Source of the DNA: Russula earlei
Lineage: Eukaryota; Basidiomycota; Agaricomycetes; Russulales; Russulaceae
NCBI GenBank assembly: GCA_025769875.1
Contig: JAGFNK010000688.1
Location: 1 to 25,456 of the forward strand
Reading direction: 5' to 3'
Length of the DNA: 25,456 nucleotides
In this document: positions 1 to 8,241 of the stretch, piece after piece
Position numbering within the stretch: position 1 is the first letter of the stretch
Layout: every line of letters begins with the position of its first letter
Position numbers and translations under genes: made by a program
Notes under the pieces: model-generated
The model's input: only the letters and a program-made list of their open reading frames with translations
What the model was told of the DNA's origin: nothing
The model's database searches: none

Positions 1-2
1 TG

Positions 3-176
3 CAGGACGTGGGAGTCACGGTGCAGAACACAGAGTTCCATGCGCTCTGTGAGACATTGTTATCGAGTGGAAGACAGTTGGTTTTACGCTCAGTTCATGC
101 ACAGTCAGTCCTCTTCATTCAAATATTGACCTCGCATCTAGCAAGAACTGGAGTTTCTGCACCCTCTCCAATATAA
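3..176 (+). CDS. C-terminal end of an unrecognised open frame (partial)
   Basis: An open frame enters from the left edge of the window and runs 57 codons to a TAA at 174-176. It starts QDVGVTVQNTEFHAL and ends RTGVSAPSPI. I do not recognise the family and see no motif. It could be the last exon of a gene lying to the left, or a chance open frame; codon content is unremarkable. The following 660 bases hold no gene that I can support. Confidence 0.25.
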   Translation, partial: QDVGVTVQNTEFHALCETLLSSGRQLVLRSVHAQSVLFIQILTSHLARTGVSAPSPI

Positions 177-837
177 GATATTTGAAGATGGCATACATAC
201 CTTGACGCAGGGGAGAACATCATCTCATTTAGGCTCTATAGTGGTTTCTGATGTCGACCCCAAACCGTCCTCCCACGGCAATCCTCTTGACAAACAGTCT
301 AGCCGCATAGGTGCAGCCTCTTGTGCCTGAATTTATTCTCACCTCCATCATGGAAAGTGCCTAAATTTCCATCGCTGGGCAATCTGGAGCAGGACGCAAG
401 CATTCTGAAGCTGGAATGATGCATGGATAGATGGTATGCTCTCTCTTCCATTGAGATCACATACCTGGGCCTCGGTGGACGCTGTTGTTGTTAGTGCTAC
501 ATGTGCAGAAGGCAGAGGCTTGGGATAACAAAGTTTGGGCGATCTGCACGGCATCGCGGGAGGACACTTGGCTGTGGGTGTGGGAGGCTGTCAAGAAGCT
601 CTGATGGTTGGGGAGGCATGGTAGGAGGACTCCAGAGCAATCGGAAGGGATCTACTTCCATGAGATGTTGTTGTTGTTGTAGTCGATGTAAAACAAAACA
701 GTTGCGCTGCGATCACGCTTGGCTCAAAGCCCATCTGACAAGTATCCTTGGGTATGATTCTGTTCAGGATCTGTTCAGGATCTGTTCAGGATCCAAAGCA
801 ATGTGCAAACAGATCCAAATACAGTAGAGCAAGCAAA
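177..837. other. Stretch with no supported gene
   Basis: I find open frames of up to about 100 codons on both strands here, but none carries a recognisable motif or a convincing start and splice pattern. The only structure is a run of TTG triplets near 666-680 and a short 11-bp tandem repeat at 759-791. Confidence 0.5.
759..791 (+). repeat. 11-bp tandem repeat, three copies
   Basis: The unit TCTGTTCAGGA occurs three times head to tail (759-769, 770-780, 781-791) without mismatch. It is a tiny minisatellite with no evident function. Confidence 0.85.
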
Positions 838-1242
838 CATGATGGGCAGGAAGGGATAAGTCGACTCTGCTTATAGTCAACTCAGTGCATAATAAAAGTA
901 AAATATTTCAAGTGCTGAGTAGGCTCTGTTGTGGCCACAAATATATTACATAAGTAATGACCTTAGTTGAGCACGAAAAATGTGACAAAAAAGGTTAAAT
1001 ATGGAGAGTCTACTCATTCCGGCACAACTTTTAGCCAGGCTAGGGTAAATATTGTGCCGGAATGAGTAGACTCTCCATATTTAACCTTTTTTGTCACATT
1101 TTTCGCGCTCAACTAAGGTCATTACTTATGTAATATAATTTGTGGCCACAACAGAGCCTACTCAGCACTTGAAATATTTTACTTTTATTGTCCACTGAGT
1201 TGACTATAAGCAGACTTGACTTATCCCTTCCTGCCCTTCATG
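838..1242. repeat. Near-perfect foldback palindrome (190-bp arms, 24-nt loop)
   Basis: The arm at 838-1027 is the reverse complement of 1052-1242, with only a handful of mismatches over 190 bases, leaving a loop of 24 nt at 1028-1051. The outer ends read GGGCAGGAAGGGATAAG and its complement. The pentamer CATGA is present as a direct repeat at 838-842 and 1239-1243, so it may be a target duplication, although it is also part of the mirrored ends. No open frame is present. The structure fits a foldback or MITE-type non-autonomous element; the superfamily cannot be named from the ends alone. If transcribed it would give a long hairpin RNA. Confidence 0.85.
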
Positions 1243-1303
1243 AAACTATGATTTATGACATGATAAATATTCATCGAGTCGAGCTCTCATTCATCATCTC
1301 ATC

Positions 1304-1339
1304 ATGCCAGCCTTAACTCAAGAAGAAGTTACCCCAGAT
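1304..1339 (+). pseudogene. Possible first codons of the RHS/Crinkler-like gene, cut off by the large DNA element
   Basis: An ATG at 1304 opens a 12-codon frame (MPALTQEEVTPD) that runs straight to the TA at 1340-1341 where the large DNA element begins. The sequence on the other side of that element (from 14915) carries the RHS/Crinkler-like gene. A short polar N-terminus of this kind would suit such a gene, but joining the flanks directly gives TAA as the next codon, so either the codon has mutated or the match is chance. This is inference from position only. Confidence 0.25.
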
Positions 1340-1341
1340 TA
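1340..1341. repeat. TA target duplication, left end of large DNA element
   Basis: TA directly precedes the left terminus CTGTCGTTTTCAC. Its partner is at 14913-14914. TA duplication is the rule for the Tc1/mariner superfamily. Confidence 0.75.
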
Positions 1342-1967
1342 CTGTCGTTTTCACGTGACCTTGCACTTGCCATTTTTGGATGTCATTTCAAGTGTGAAAT
1401 TAAAAACTGCTATATCTCAACAGTTTCTCAACACATTGCCTTGAAATTTTGCCAGTAGAACCTTATATACTATATCTAGGTGCAGCTAAAATATGGGAGT
1501 CTAATATTCAGTTCTTGAGATGTTGATTTTCAGGTGCTGACATGAGTGCAAAACTTTGAACTGCCATATCTCAACTGTTTCTCAACAGATTTACTTGAAA
1601 CTTCGACAGTGGGATCTCATGTCCTGTATCTAGGTGCAGCCCAAGAGTTGGGGCATAATTATCAGTTCTTGATGTTTCGATTTTTGGGTGCAATCTGAGT
1701 GTGAGATTTCGAACTGCCATATCTCAACTATTTCTCAATGGATTGCCTTGAAACTTGGACATCAGAACCTCATGTACTGTATCTAGAGGCAGCCAAATAA
1801 TTGGGTTTCATTTCACATTGTGGGGTGCCGACCCCAAGCATGATAAGATTACATTTGCTCTACAGCTGAAAACATGACATGATACAACTATTTACAACTG
1901 TAGCACATGAGAAGGACATGCTTGAGGTGTTCATGGGAGGTAGTGATTGCGATCGCATGTGAATGTG
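1342..1967 (+). repeat. Left terminal inverted repeat (three subterminal units)
   Basis: Inverted copy of 14072-14912. After about 60 bases of unique terminus come three tandem units of 153-154 bp starting at 1405, 1559 and 1712, each opening with AACTGC(T/C)ATATCTCAA and containing a TATCTAGGTGCAGC-like core. Inward of the array lie a shared segment (GGGGTGC..ACCCCAAGCATGATAA, about 1824-1849) and a weaker match ending near 1967 (GCGATCGCATGTGAATG). Inner homology is patchy, so the inner border is approximate. Confidence 0.8.
1405..1800 (+). repeat. Tandem array of 153-154 bp units in the left TIR
   Basis: Units begin at 1405, 1559 and 1712. The third is truncated on its inner side. Unit 2 looks like a recombinant: its front matches unit 2 of the right TIR and its back matches unit 3, which would explain why the left TIR has one unit fewer. 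Confidence 0.8.
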
Positions 1968-2859
1968 TGAGGAGTGGCGCATAAGGAAAGTTGGGCTTAA
2001 GGCATGAGGATACGACAAAGTGGAAGTGGGAGCCTGTCAGGAGATGCAGATCTGGGAAGGTGCGGAAGCAGATGGGAGAGGGTGGGTAAAGCAGGACGGT
2101 CTTGTTTGTATGCACCAAGACGTCTGAACAAGGCCATCAGGAGCAGGTCCACCACGCAATCGGAGAGCATGGGGGATGTATACGCACATTCGTATTTATT
2201 GGAGGGCCAGAGCTTGGTCAGCTTGTCCACTCAGGTTGCAGATGAAGAGTTGGGCCATCCATCCATGACTCAGCAGAAGCAGCGGTGGCGGGATGTTATG
2301 GCGTTGCAGCCGTAAGAGCGTTAGCTCAAGGTTCAGTGGGCCGGCTCAGAGAGACTGGGTCAGAGGTTTAGCGTCTCAAGGCTGAGTCAGACAATGACTC
2401 AGTCTGCAGACAGAGTTGATCTCCTGGTTTCACAGAAGAGGAGGACGATGATAGAGCAAGAGGGAATAAGAGGATTGCAAGGTTTCCTCCTAGTGTGTTG
2501 ATGTCAAGCAAGGTAAAAAAAAAGCCAGCACAAGTAAGTTGTGATTTTGAGAGAGGATACAGGGCAAAGGGATGCGACAGGAAATGGGACAAAGCTAAGC
2601 TTGGGGCATTTCCCAGCTTCTACAGGTGCTTAAATACTGTATGTAGTGAGGCTGTACAGTACCATAAGCAGAACAATAGATAAAGACGAGCCAATAGCAA
2701 AAGTAACTTGACAATGGATGAAACACAATAAGTGAAACACAATAGGTGAAACACAATGAGTGACCATCAGCATCAAGGGATGAAACAATAACCAAGGGGA
2801 TGAGGGTGACAAGAGAACAATAACAAAAGGAATTATGGATGGACTGACAAGGGGGTAGA
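1968..2859. other. Interior of the DNA element without a supported gene
   Basis: Open frames of 60-100 codons exist on both strands but none shows a recognisable domain. Short direct repeats are seen around 2720-2760 (AGTGAAACACAATA / AGGTGAAACACAAT). This may be filler from unidentified captured sequence. Confidence 0.4.
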
Positions 2860-3114
2860 TCACAACACGGGATGCCAAAGGAGGAGGACATCATGTTCAG
2901 TCACGTTGGCACCAGAGAGAGGATATTGGATGACAACTTTGACGGTGTCTGGATAGACTGCCCAAATGCGCGTGGAGACGACATCAGTGGCAGAATCGAT
3001 GAGCGGCACAATGACAAAGTCTGTGGCAAACAAGATCAGGAGGGTATTGATGGACAAGGTTATGATCGATGTGAGGCGAGTTGCAGGAAGAGAGAACAGC
3101 ATTTTCCATAGCAT
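2860..3114 (-). pseudogene. N-terminal fragment resembling a fungal PhoD-like phosphatase
   Basis: The 84-codon frame begins MLWKMLFSLPATRLTS, has one hydrophobic stretch that would make a membrane segment (about residues 15-40) and then TDVVSTRIWAVYPDTVKVV, close to what I know as the start of fungal PhoD-like (alkaline phosphatase D-related) proteins, where TRVGAVYPD-type motifs introduce the first beta strands. Only this N-terminal piece is present; no metal-binding residues of the phosphatase core follow. The frame closes at TGA just after a WHPV motif, possibly where an intron once began. It lies between the left TIR and the transposase, so it looks like a captured gene fragment. The family name rests on memory of the motif and could be wrong. 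Confidence 0.45.
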
Positions 3115-3479
3115 GTCTTTTTTTTGTTGGTCTGTGGGGGCAGTCAGAACAAAGTGAGGCGATAGACAAAGGTGAGGAGCAAGGCTTGCCTCGTTTTGAG
3201 CCGCAGGTGCAGTCGACTTGTCTTCCTTGGCATCCGTTGGAGGGGGAGGTGGTGATGGTTTGGAAAGTCGAGGTGCAAGAGAAACGGTCAGGCATAAGCG
3301 AAATAGAGACTTGGAAGCAAGTATCTACACCCACAGAATGGGGCCTAAAGCATGTTCATGGGTCAGAAAGCAGCTGAGAGAGAAAAAAAAAAAGGGCCGA
3401 CCACACGAAGAAAAAGATATGAAAATAGAGGACAGTCGGAGACTGCGGAGAGGGGAGACAGGGGAAGGGAAGAAACTTG

Positions 3480-4636
3480 GGGCAGCAACGCCGCTCAGTA
3501 CTCGCCATGCCGTGTCATGTGAGAACAGGTACTTCATTGCAGAAAATGCCAGCTCAATTGGGTTATAATCAGGGGAATAGGGCAGCAGAAATTCGACATG
3601 CATGCCCCTAAATACAAACAGGAGGGTCAATGCTTGTCAATAGATGTGAATAGAATTTACCAAGATTCAATAAGCTCTAAAATGGCAGGGTCCTTGTGAA
3701 TTCGACAATTGTCCATAATAATGACTGAATTGGGGGCCGGAAATGGCTGCATAGGATCCAAGAGGAGATTGATGAATGTGCAGAAAAGCTCAGTGTCGAA
3801 AGAGCCTTCAACAATGTCACAGTGTATAATACCATCATTGAGAGATAATGCAGGAAGGACAGAATATCTGGCACATGAAAATCATGAGTTACATGGCGTT
3901 ATGGATGGCATGTCACTCACCGTCGTCCTCGACAGAAAAATGCCTTGCACATGGCTTTCCTGCCATGAATAGCCCAAGCTTCTCCACGGTATGTTGTTCA
4001 GCGATCAACAGAACTCTCATCCACAAAGATAATCTGATTTGGATGCTAGGTTCCGATACGTGCAGCAAATGCAGCTTGCTTTTCTTCACAATGCTCAAGT
4101 GCAGTGCGTGAGAGCTGTGCATCATGTATCAGAAGCTTGAAATGTACATAAGGAAAGTGCGTACCTTCTTCAAGCTATAGCCAGCCTTGACAAGTGTCCT
4201 CCATATCATTGACACTGATACTGACACCCCACATGTCTCTAACATTTCCATACACAACTCATCAAGATAGAGATCTGGCGGGCTATTCAGAGTTGTCAAC
4301 AGGTGCCGTATGGGTCCAATTTCAATAAAAAATGTGCTAGTACATTTTTTGTGCCACATACCTTGACATCATAGTCACAAAGCAACCGATGGAGTAGAGG
4401 TTTCGCTTGGCAGGGAAGTTTGACACCACCAGTGTGCTTGAAGTTGGCGAGGATTCCCTTCAACTTTTCGCACACTTACATCTGTATACATGGAGATATC
4501 CTCCACCAACATGTTTGTACTGAGACCAATGATGATCCATTGCACTTCTTCTGAGATTGCTTGCCTTGAGCCATGGCAGTGATGGGTGTGTTGAAAGTTT
4601 TCCCTCTTTGGGTACACTGTGACCAAAATGGACATC
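3480..4636 (-). pseudogene. Tc1/mariner-type DD34E transposase, decayed
   Basis: Read on the minus strand with GT..AG introns removed (about 4283-4361, 4115-4164, 3868-3920, 3608-3660). Exon 1 holds a helix-turn-helix (AISEEVQWIIIGLSTNMLVE) and a TGGVKLP linker; exon 2 a second one (PDLYLDELCMEML..GVSVS..IWRTLVKAGYSLKK). The DDE domain follows: first Asp in IIFVDESSVD (codon 4019-4021), second in IIMDNCRIHKDP (3711-3713), Glu in PYSPDYNPIELAF (3553-3555). Removing the 53-nt intron at 3608-3660 leaves exactly 34 residues between the second Asp and the Glu, the Tc1-type DD34E spacing. It is broken: in-frame TAG at 4046-4048, TGA at 3998-4000 (probably from CGA), and a one-base frameshift near 4455. 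The C-terminal end after AMKYLFSHDTAWR is unclear. A start further upstream (ATG at 4738, MADNKDTAG) is possible. Confidence 0.85.
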
Positions 4637-4639
4637 TCT

Positions 4640-4957
4640 ATCTCCGACCTTTTGTGCTATCTCACTCAGCCTTGTCCATTGTCCATCCACCATCAACCCT
4701 GCATCTGTCACACCTGCTGTATCCTTATTGTCAGCCATCTTAGCTTTGTCAGCCGCTCCATTCTTTGCCTTTCCAAGTCGTCGCCATCACATCCCCAGTT
4801 CTGCCCACTGCCTGCCTCTTGTCCATCGGCACCTGCTTCGTCCACTGAGTCTTCATATTGCCTGCCACCATCATTTCAGCATCACCGGCTGTCTACATCA
4901 CCAACACTATCCCTGTCTCTAGTTGTTTCAATTCTGTTGGCCATTCTGTTGGCCACA
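4640..4957 (-). other. Region upstream of the transposase, split by the Gypsy insertion
   Basis: On the minus strand this stretch continues across the Gypsy element into 12393-12800. Joined at the TGTGC target it reads through as an acidic, Asp/Glu/Ala-rich frame (DEEETETAATGIETTGADKA, then HVANRMANRIETTRD) before a stop. It may be a degraded 5' exon or leader of the transposase gene, or low-complexity filler. A 12-bp unit TTCTGTTGGCCA is duplicated at 4932-4955. Confidence 0.3.
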
Positions 4958-4962
4958 TGTGC
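4958..4962. repeat. Gypsy target-site duplication, left copy (TGTGC)
   Basis: TGTGC directly before the LTR at 4963 matches TGTGC at 12388-12392 directly after the other LTR. Five-base duplications are normal for LTR retrotransposons. Confidence 0.95.
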
Positions 4963-5457
4963 TGTCACCGACTGGGGGCGGTGTCGCTGACAAATCGGTT
5001 CACGTGCGAAACAAGCGCAGCGAGTCGAGCGAGACACTAAGTCCTCACGAGTTTCAGGGATCTCGGAGACTATATTGCCAAGGCAAATATGTTCCGCGGA
5101 GAGGAGGAACTACAAATAAGTCTTCGCGTTTGAGAAGACTTATGAGTAGAAAGGTTTTCAGACGATGTGCTTGATGTCTTGCAAGCCTACAAGTCCTGAA
5201 GTTCGAAATCCAGTGATATTTCACAGGAGAACAAGCTTAGGGCTTGTCCTCGTAAAACAGCAGTCTTATATACATGCTAGATACTATATCAAATAGTATC
5301 CTTGAGGTGGAAGTGAGGCGATCGAACTAGAACATGCAGGAAACGTCTGGTATGTGTGAGGCTATGGAAGGATCATAAAACACGCGGAAAACTTGAGACA
5401 TGTCTGGGTAGGCTTATCCGGTTGCCGGTCCGGTCCGAAGTACCGGTTCTTGTGACA
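4963..5457 (-). repeat. Gypsy 3' LTR
   Basis: 495 bp, same length as its partner at 11893-12387. In element orientation it begins TGTCACAAGAACCGG and ends CCAGTCGGTGACA. It contains the same TATA box (5266-5272) and hairpins as the 5' LTR. Confidence 0.97.
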
Positions 5458-5477
5458 TTACCCCCTTGTTAAGGTCT
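5458..5477 (-). promoter_or_regulatory. 3' polypurine tract of the Gypsy element
   Basis: On the minus strand AGACCTTAACAAGGGGGTAA ends exactly at the 3' LTR. Such a purine-rich tract is the expected primer for plus-strand DNA synthesis. The tract begins within the stop codon region of the extra ORF, and 19 bases of it recur in pol at 8137-8155. Confidence 0.8.
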
Positions 5478-6733
5478 AACCCATGTAGGGGTGAACGTTA
5501 GAGACGCAGTGATGGGTGTGGTAGTGGAGTTGATCTCGAGGAACTCGACATATTTTGTGTGGTTTACAGCGTCGATGTGGGGTTCTGCAGAGTTCTTCTT
5601 TGTGGCCATGGCGAATTGCAGAGAACGCAGGTGGTGATTTTGGGGCAATCGACGGTGTCATGTCCCCCATCGAGACACCAGGAACATTTGTCGGAGGTAC
5701 GAGGGGAGAATTGATACCAAGGGTCCATGATTGCCTCCTTAGCATCTTTATGTTCCTGTTCAGTTAGTTGCGGCATGGATTGGAATAAGATTCTGGGTTC
5801 GAGTCGGGTTTTGGCGTTAGCTCTAGCCAACTTGACCTCACTGTCCTGAATTTCCCACAGCATATCATGGTAGCGTCCTCTAGCTGTCACGAGTTGGTTG
5901 GCCATCTGTCGTGCTTTCTTTATGGCGAATTGATATCGAAGGACTTCGGCTTCAAGGGACAGATCTTGTTCAAGGGTGAGGGCTTCGTTGACGGCCTTGG
6001 TATGTTTAAGCCCTTCTTTGAATAAGAAGGCGTCTTTTGTGGTAAGGAGAGGGCGAGGGTAAGGGTCGGCACGAGCTCGAATCGAGATTCAGTGAGTAGG
6101 ACACCCGGGGCCATATATCACGGTGACGGATGGGAATCCGTTGGTTAGATTGGGTAGAACGAATCGTGGGGGAATGGTATCGTCTTCATTGCCAGGGTCT
6201 GGGATTAGTATGTCGAGCCCCAGGGTTCCCTCCATCCAATCATCTCCCAGTTCGCATACTTCAGCTGCAGTATCTGTTCCCGGAGCTACAGGTATTGTAT
6301 AGGCTGGTGGGGGAGTGTCGTTGTTTCGTGGAGGTATGGGAGTAAAGTTTTCGTTGAGGAGTATCAAGTTAATTGGTTGTTGAGGGATGGGTGTGTCGAG
6401 TCGAGGAGGGATGGGGATAGGGTCAGGAGAGGGGGAACGAACGTGATAAGATGGGCTGCGGGCAATTGGAGAGTCAGTTCCTCTGGTAGGGGAGCGGTTG
6501 CCAAAGGCTCGCAGTATGGTGGGTAGTGTTTCTTCGTGCCAAAGTTCTTGGGCTTGTGCTATCATTGCTGCATGTCGTGCTGCACGTCATATCAGGAGTC
6601 GAGCGTTGATAGTCGCGGCCGTAGACGGGGATGGTTCTCTAGAGATTGGTAGAGGAATAAGAGTTGGGGAGTGTGGGGGAGTAGGGACAAGAGTAATGGA
6701 AGAGGAGGTGGGTGAGTTGACGTTGGAGGACAT
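5476..6733 (-). pseudogene. Extra 3' ORF of the Gypsy element: proline-rich, helical, two zinc knuckles
   Basis: A separate reading region starts at ATG 6733 (MSSNVNSPTSSS), 56 bases past the pol stop, and ends at TAG 5476-5478, about 418 codons. The first 180 residues are Pro/Ser/Thr-rich (NRSPTRGTDSPIARSPS). A charged helical stretch follows (LTLEQDLSLEAEV..IKKARQMANQLVTARGRY), likely a coiled coil, then a basic/aromatic segment (TRLEPRILFQSM..MDPWYQFSPRT) and two knuckles: CSWCLDGGHDTVDC (CX2CX4HX4C) and CVLC..GHKEELC. This layout resembles a second, Gag-like nucleic-acid-binding protein. It is interrupted by TGA at 6587-6589 (CGA to TGA) and frameshifts near 6105 and 5635. I recall similar unnamed proteins in mushroom genomes but know of no assigned function. 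Confidence 0.75.
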
Positions 6734-6789
6734 GTTGGATTGGGAAGGATGGAATGGTGAGGGATGTTGATTGGGATTGGTGGTCTTTT

Positions 6790-7374
6790 TTATGCGTTGG
6801 GTCGTCCAGCTGTAGCGGAGTAGAATTCTTTGAGGAGTCTGGGGGCGTTGAGGTTGTGATGATCGACCCATGAGTCATCTGATGATGGGTAGCCTTTCCA
6901 GTGTACAAGGTATTGGAGTTTACGTGTTCGTCCAAACCTTCTGGCATCTAGAATGGCCTCGATCTCGTATTCTTCTTCGTTATCGATGATCGGAGGAGGT
7001 CGTGTGAACGGCGTGCCATATTCTTCCGTTTCTATATATGGTAGGAGTAGATTGACATGGAAGACGTCGTGTATTTTCATCGATGACGGAAGTTGGAGTT
7101 GGTAGGCGACTTTAGAAATCTTTTTTATGATGGGGAAGGGTCCGTAACGTTTTGGGGTCAGCTTGCAGTTCCCTCGTGTTTTGAGGTTCTTGCCTTCTAG
7201 CCATACGAGGGTTCCTTCTTTCATTTCCGGGTTATCAAATCTGGAGGGTTGTTGTTTACGTTCCAAGAGTTGTTGTGCGTCGCGTCTGGATTGTTCTAGT
7301 TCTCTGAGTCGATTGGTTGAGGCGGGAACGTTGTTGTCCTCGAGGTTTATGTCGATCTGGGGTTTGAATCCCAT
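6790..7374 (-). CDS. Pol C-terminus: integrase end plus chromodomain
   Basis: An open stretch of 194 codons beginning MGFKPQIDINLEDN, following a TPHEL-like motif just upstream that is typical of the end of Gypsy integrase cores. It contains the integrase C-terminal beta barrel (EGTLVWLEGKNLKT..KLTPKRYGPFPIIKK, then YQLQLPSSMKIHDVFHVNLL, the GPF/Y-type module) and ends with a chromodomain (YEIEAILDARRF..QYLVHWKGYPSSDDSWV). Chromodomains in these elements are thought to guide integration to particular chromatin. In the intact element this is fused to the rest of Pol; here it is separated by frameshifts. Confidence 0.92.
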   Translation of the reverse strand: MGFKPQIDINLEDNNVPASTNRLRELEQSRRDAQQLLERKQQPSRFDNPEMKEGTLVWLEGKNLKTRGNCKLTPKRYGPFPIIKKISKVAYQLQLPSSMKIHDVFHVNLLLPYIETEEYGTPFTRPPPIIDNEEEYEIEAILDARRFGRTRKLQYLVHWKGYPSSDDSWVDHHNLNAPRLLKEFYSATAGRPNA

Positions 7375-7384
7375 GAGGAGTTCG

Positions 7385-8241
7385 TGTGGTGATCAGTCGT
7401 GATGTTTCATGTTTCCACGAGTTATGTGCAGTATTCTGCAATGGGAAGTATCTTTGCCCAGGAGTGTGGGATGGGTTGCGGTCCAGGGTCTCAAGTATTG
7501 TTCTAGCCAGGCATTCATTCTTTCAGTTTGTCCATCAGGTTTGAGGGTGGAATGCAGTGGACATGTTTTGTTTGATGCCTAGGCTTTTACATAATGCTTT
7601 GGAGAAGTTTGATGCAAATCGGGGGTCTCTGTCGGATATGATTCTTTTGGGGACATCCAAACCAAGGCACGAGGTGTTTTAGATATTCGTGTGCAACACC
7701 TGTTCCATCGATCGTTTTGTTACATGGAATAAATTTGGTTGCTTTAGAAGCATCCTTGATCGACAATGGTGAGGATACTATCGAATCCTTCTGATCTTGG
7801 TAAGTCGGTGATGAGGTCCATTGACTACGTATTGAAAGGGGCCTTGTTCGACGTGTGTGTCGAGTGGAAAGGTTGTGGCTTTCTTTCTTGGTAGATTGGT
7901 TTTGGATTCTTGGCATTTGGCGCAACCTTTTACGTATTGTTCTACTGAATTGTCGTAGTTTGGGTCCTTCATAGTGTTGTTTGACTAGGTCCCATGTGTT
8001 GGCAATTCCAGGGTGTCCTGCAGGTGGGGCATCTGTGAAATTGTCGTAGGATTTCTCGTCGTTTGTCTAGTTTGTCAGGTAAGTAGATTTTCCGTGTGAA
8101 TATTTCAGGTAGGAGGAGGGTGGTTTTTTGTTCTTCTACCCCCTTGTTAAGGTCTTTGCGACGAGAAAGTGTGTCGGCGATTGTATTGGTGTGTCCGGGA
8201 ATGTGTTCCATAATTAAGTTGAAGTCTTGCATATATTGCAT
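7385..8241 (-). pseudogene. Gypsy integrase (zinc-binding and catalytic parts), multiply frameshifted
   Basis: Pieces appear in successive frames: DALSRR-type linker (DTLSRRKDLNKGVEEQ), the HHCC zinc module (PPAGHPGIANTWDLVKQHYE, then VEQYVKGCAKCQESK), first catalytic Asp in MDLITDLPRSEGFDSI, second in SDRDPRFASNFSKALC, and Glu in the GQTERMNAWL motif. All three catalytic residues are therefore still encoded, but at least five single-base shifts separate the pieces (around 8030, 7967, 7845, 7760 and 7535). The element could not make integrase from this copy as written. Confidence 0.85.
8137..8155 (-). promoter_or_regulatory. Candidate central polypurine tract in pol
   Basis: On the minus strand AGACCTTAACAAGGGGGTA is identical over 19 bases to the 3' polypurine tract at 5459-5477. 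It encodes the KDLNKGV residues between RNase H and integrase. Central copies of the polypurine tract inside pol are known in yeast Ty1 and in lentiviruses, where they start a second plus strand. Function here is inferred from identity alone. Confidence 0.55.

Noticed and set aside
4619..4990. Plus-strand Ser/Pro/His-rich frame before the Gypsy LTR
   Set aside because: Antisense to the transposase 5' region, extends into the LTR and has no domain.
5104..5132. Hairpin AAGTCTTC..GAAGACTT as a rho-independent terminator
   Set aside because: It lies in a eukaryotic LTR, has no following T run on the transcribed strand, and is conserved as an LTR part.
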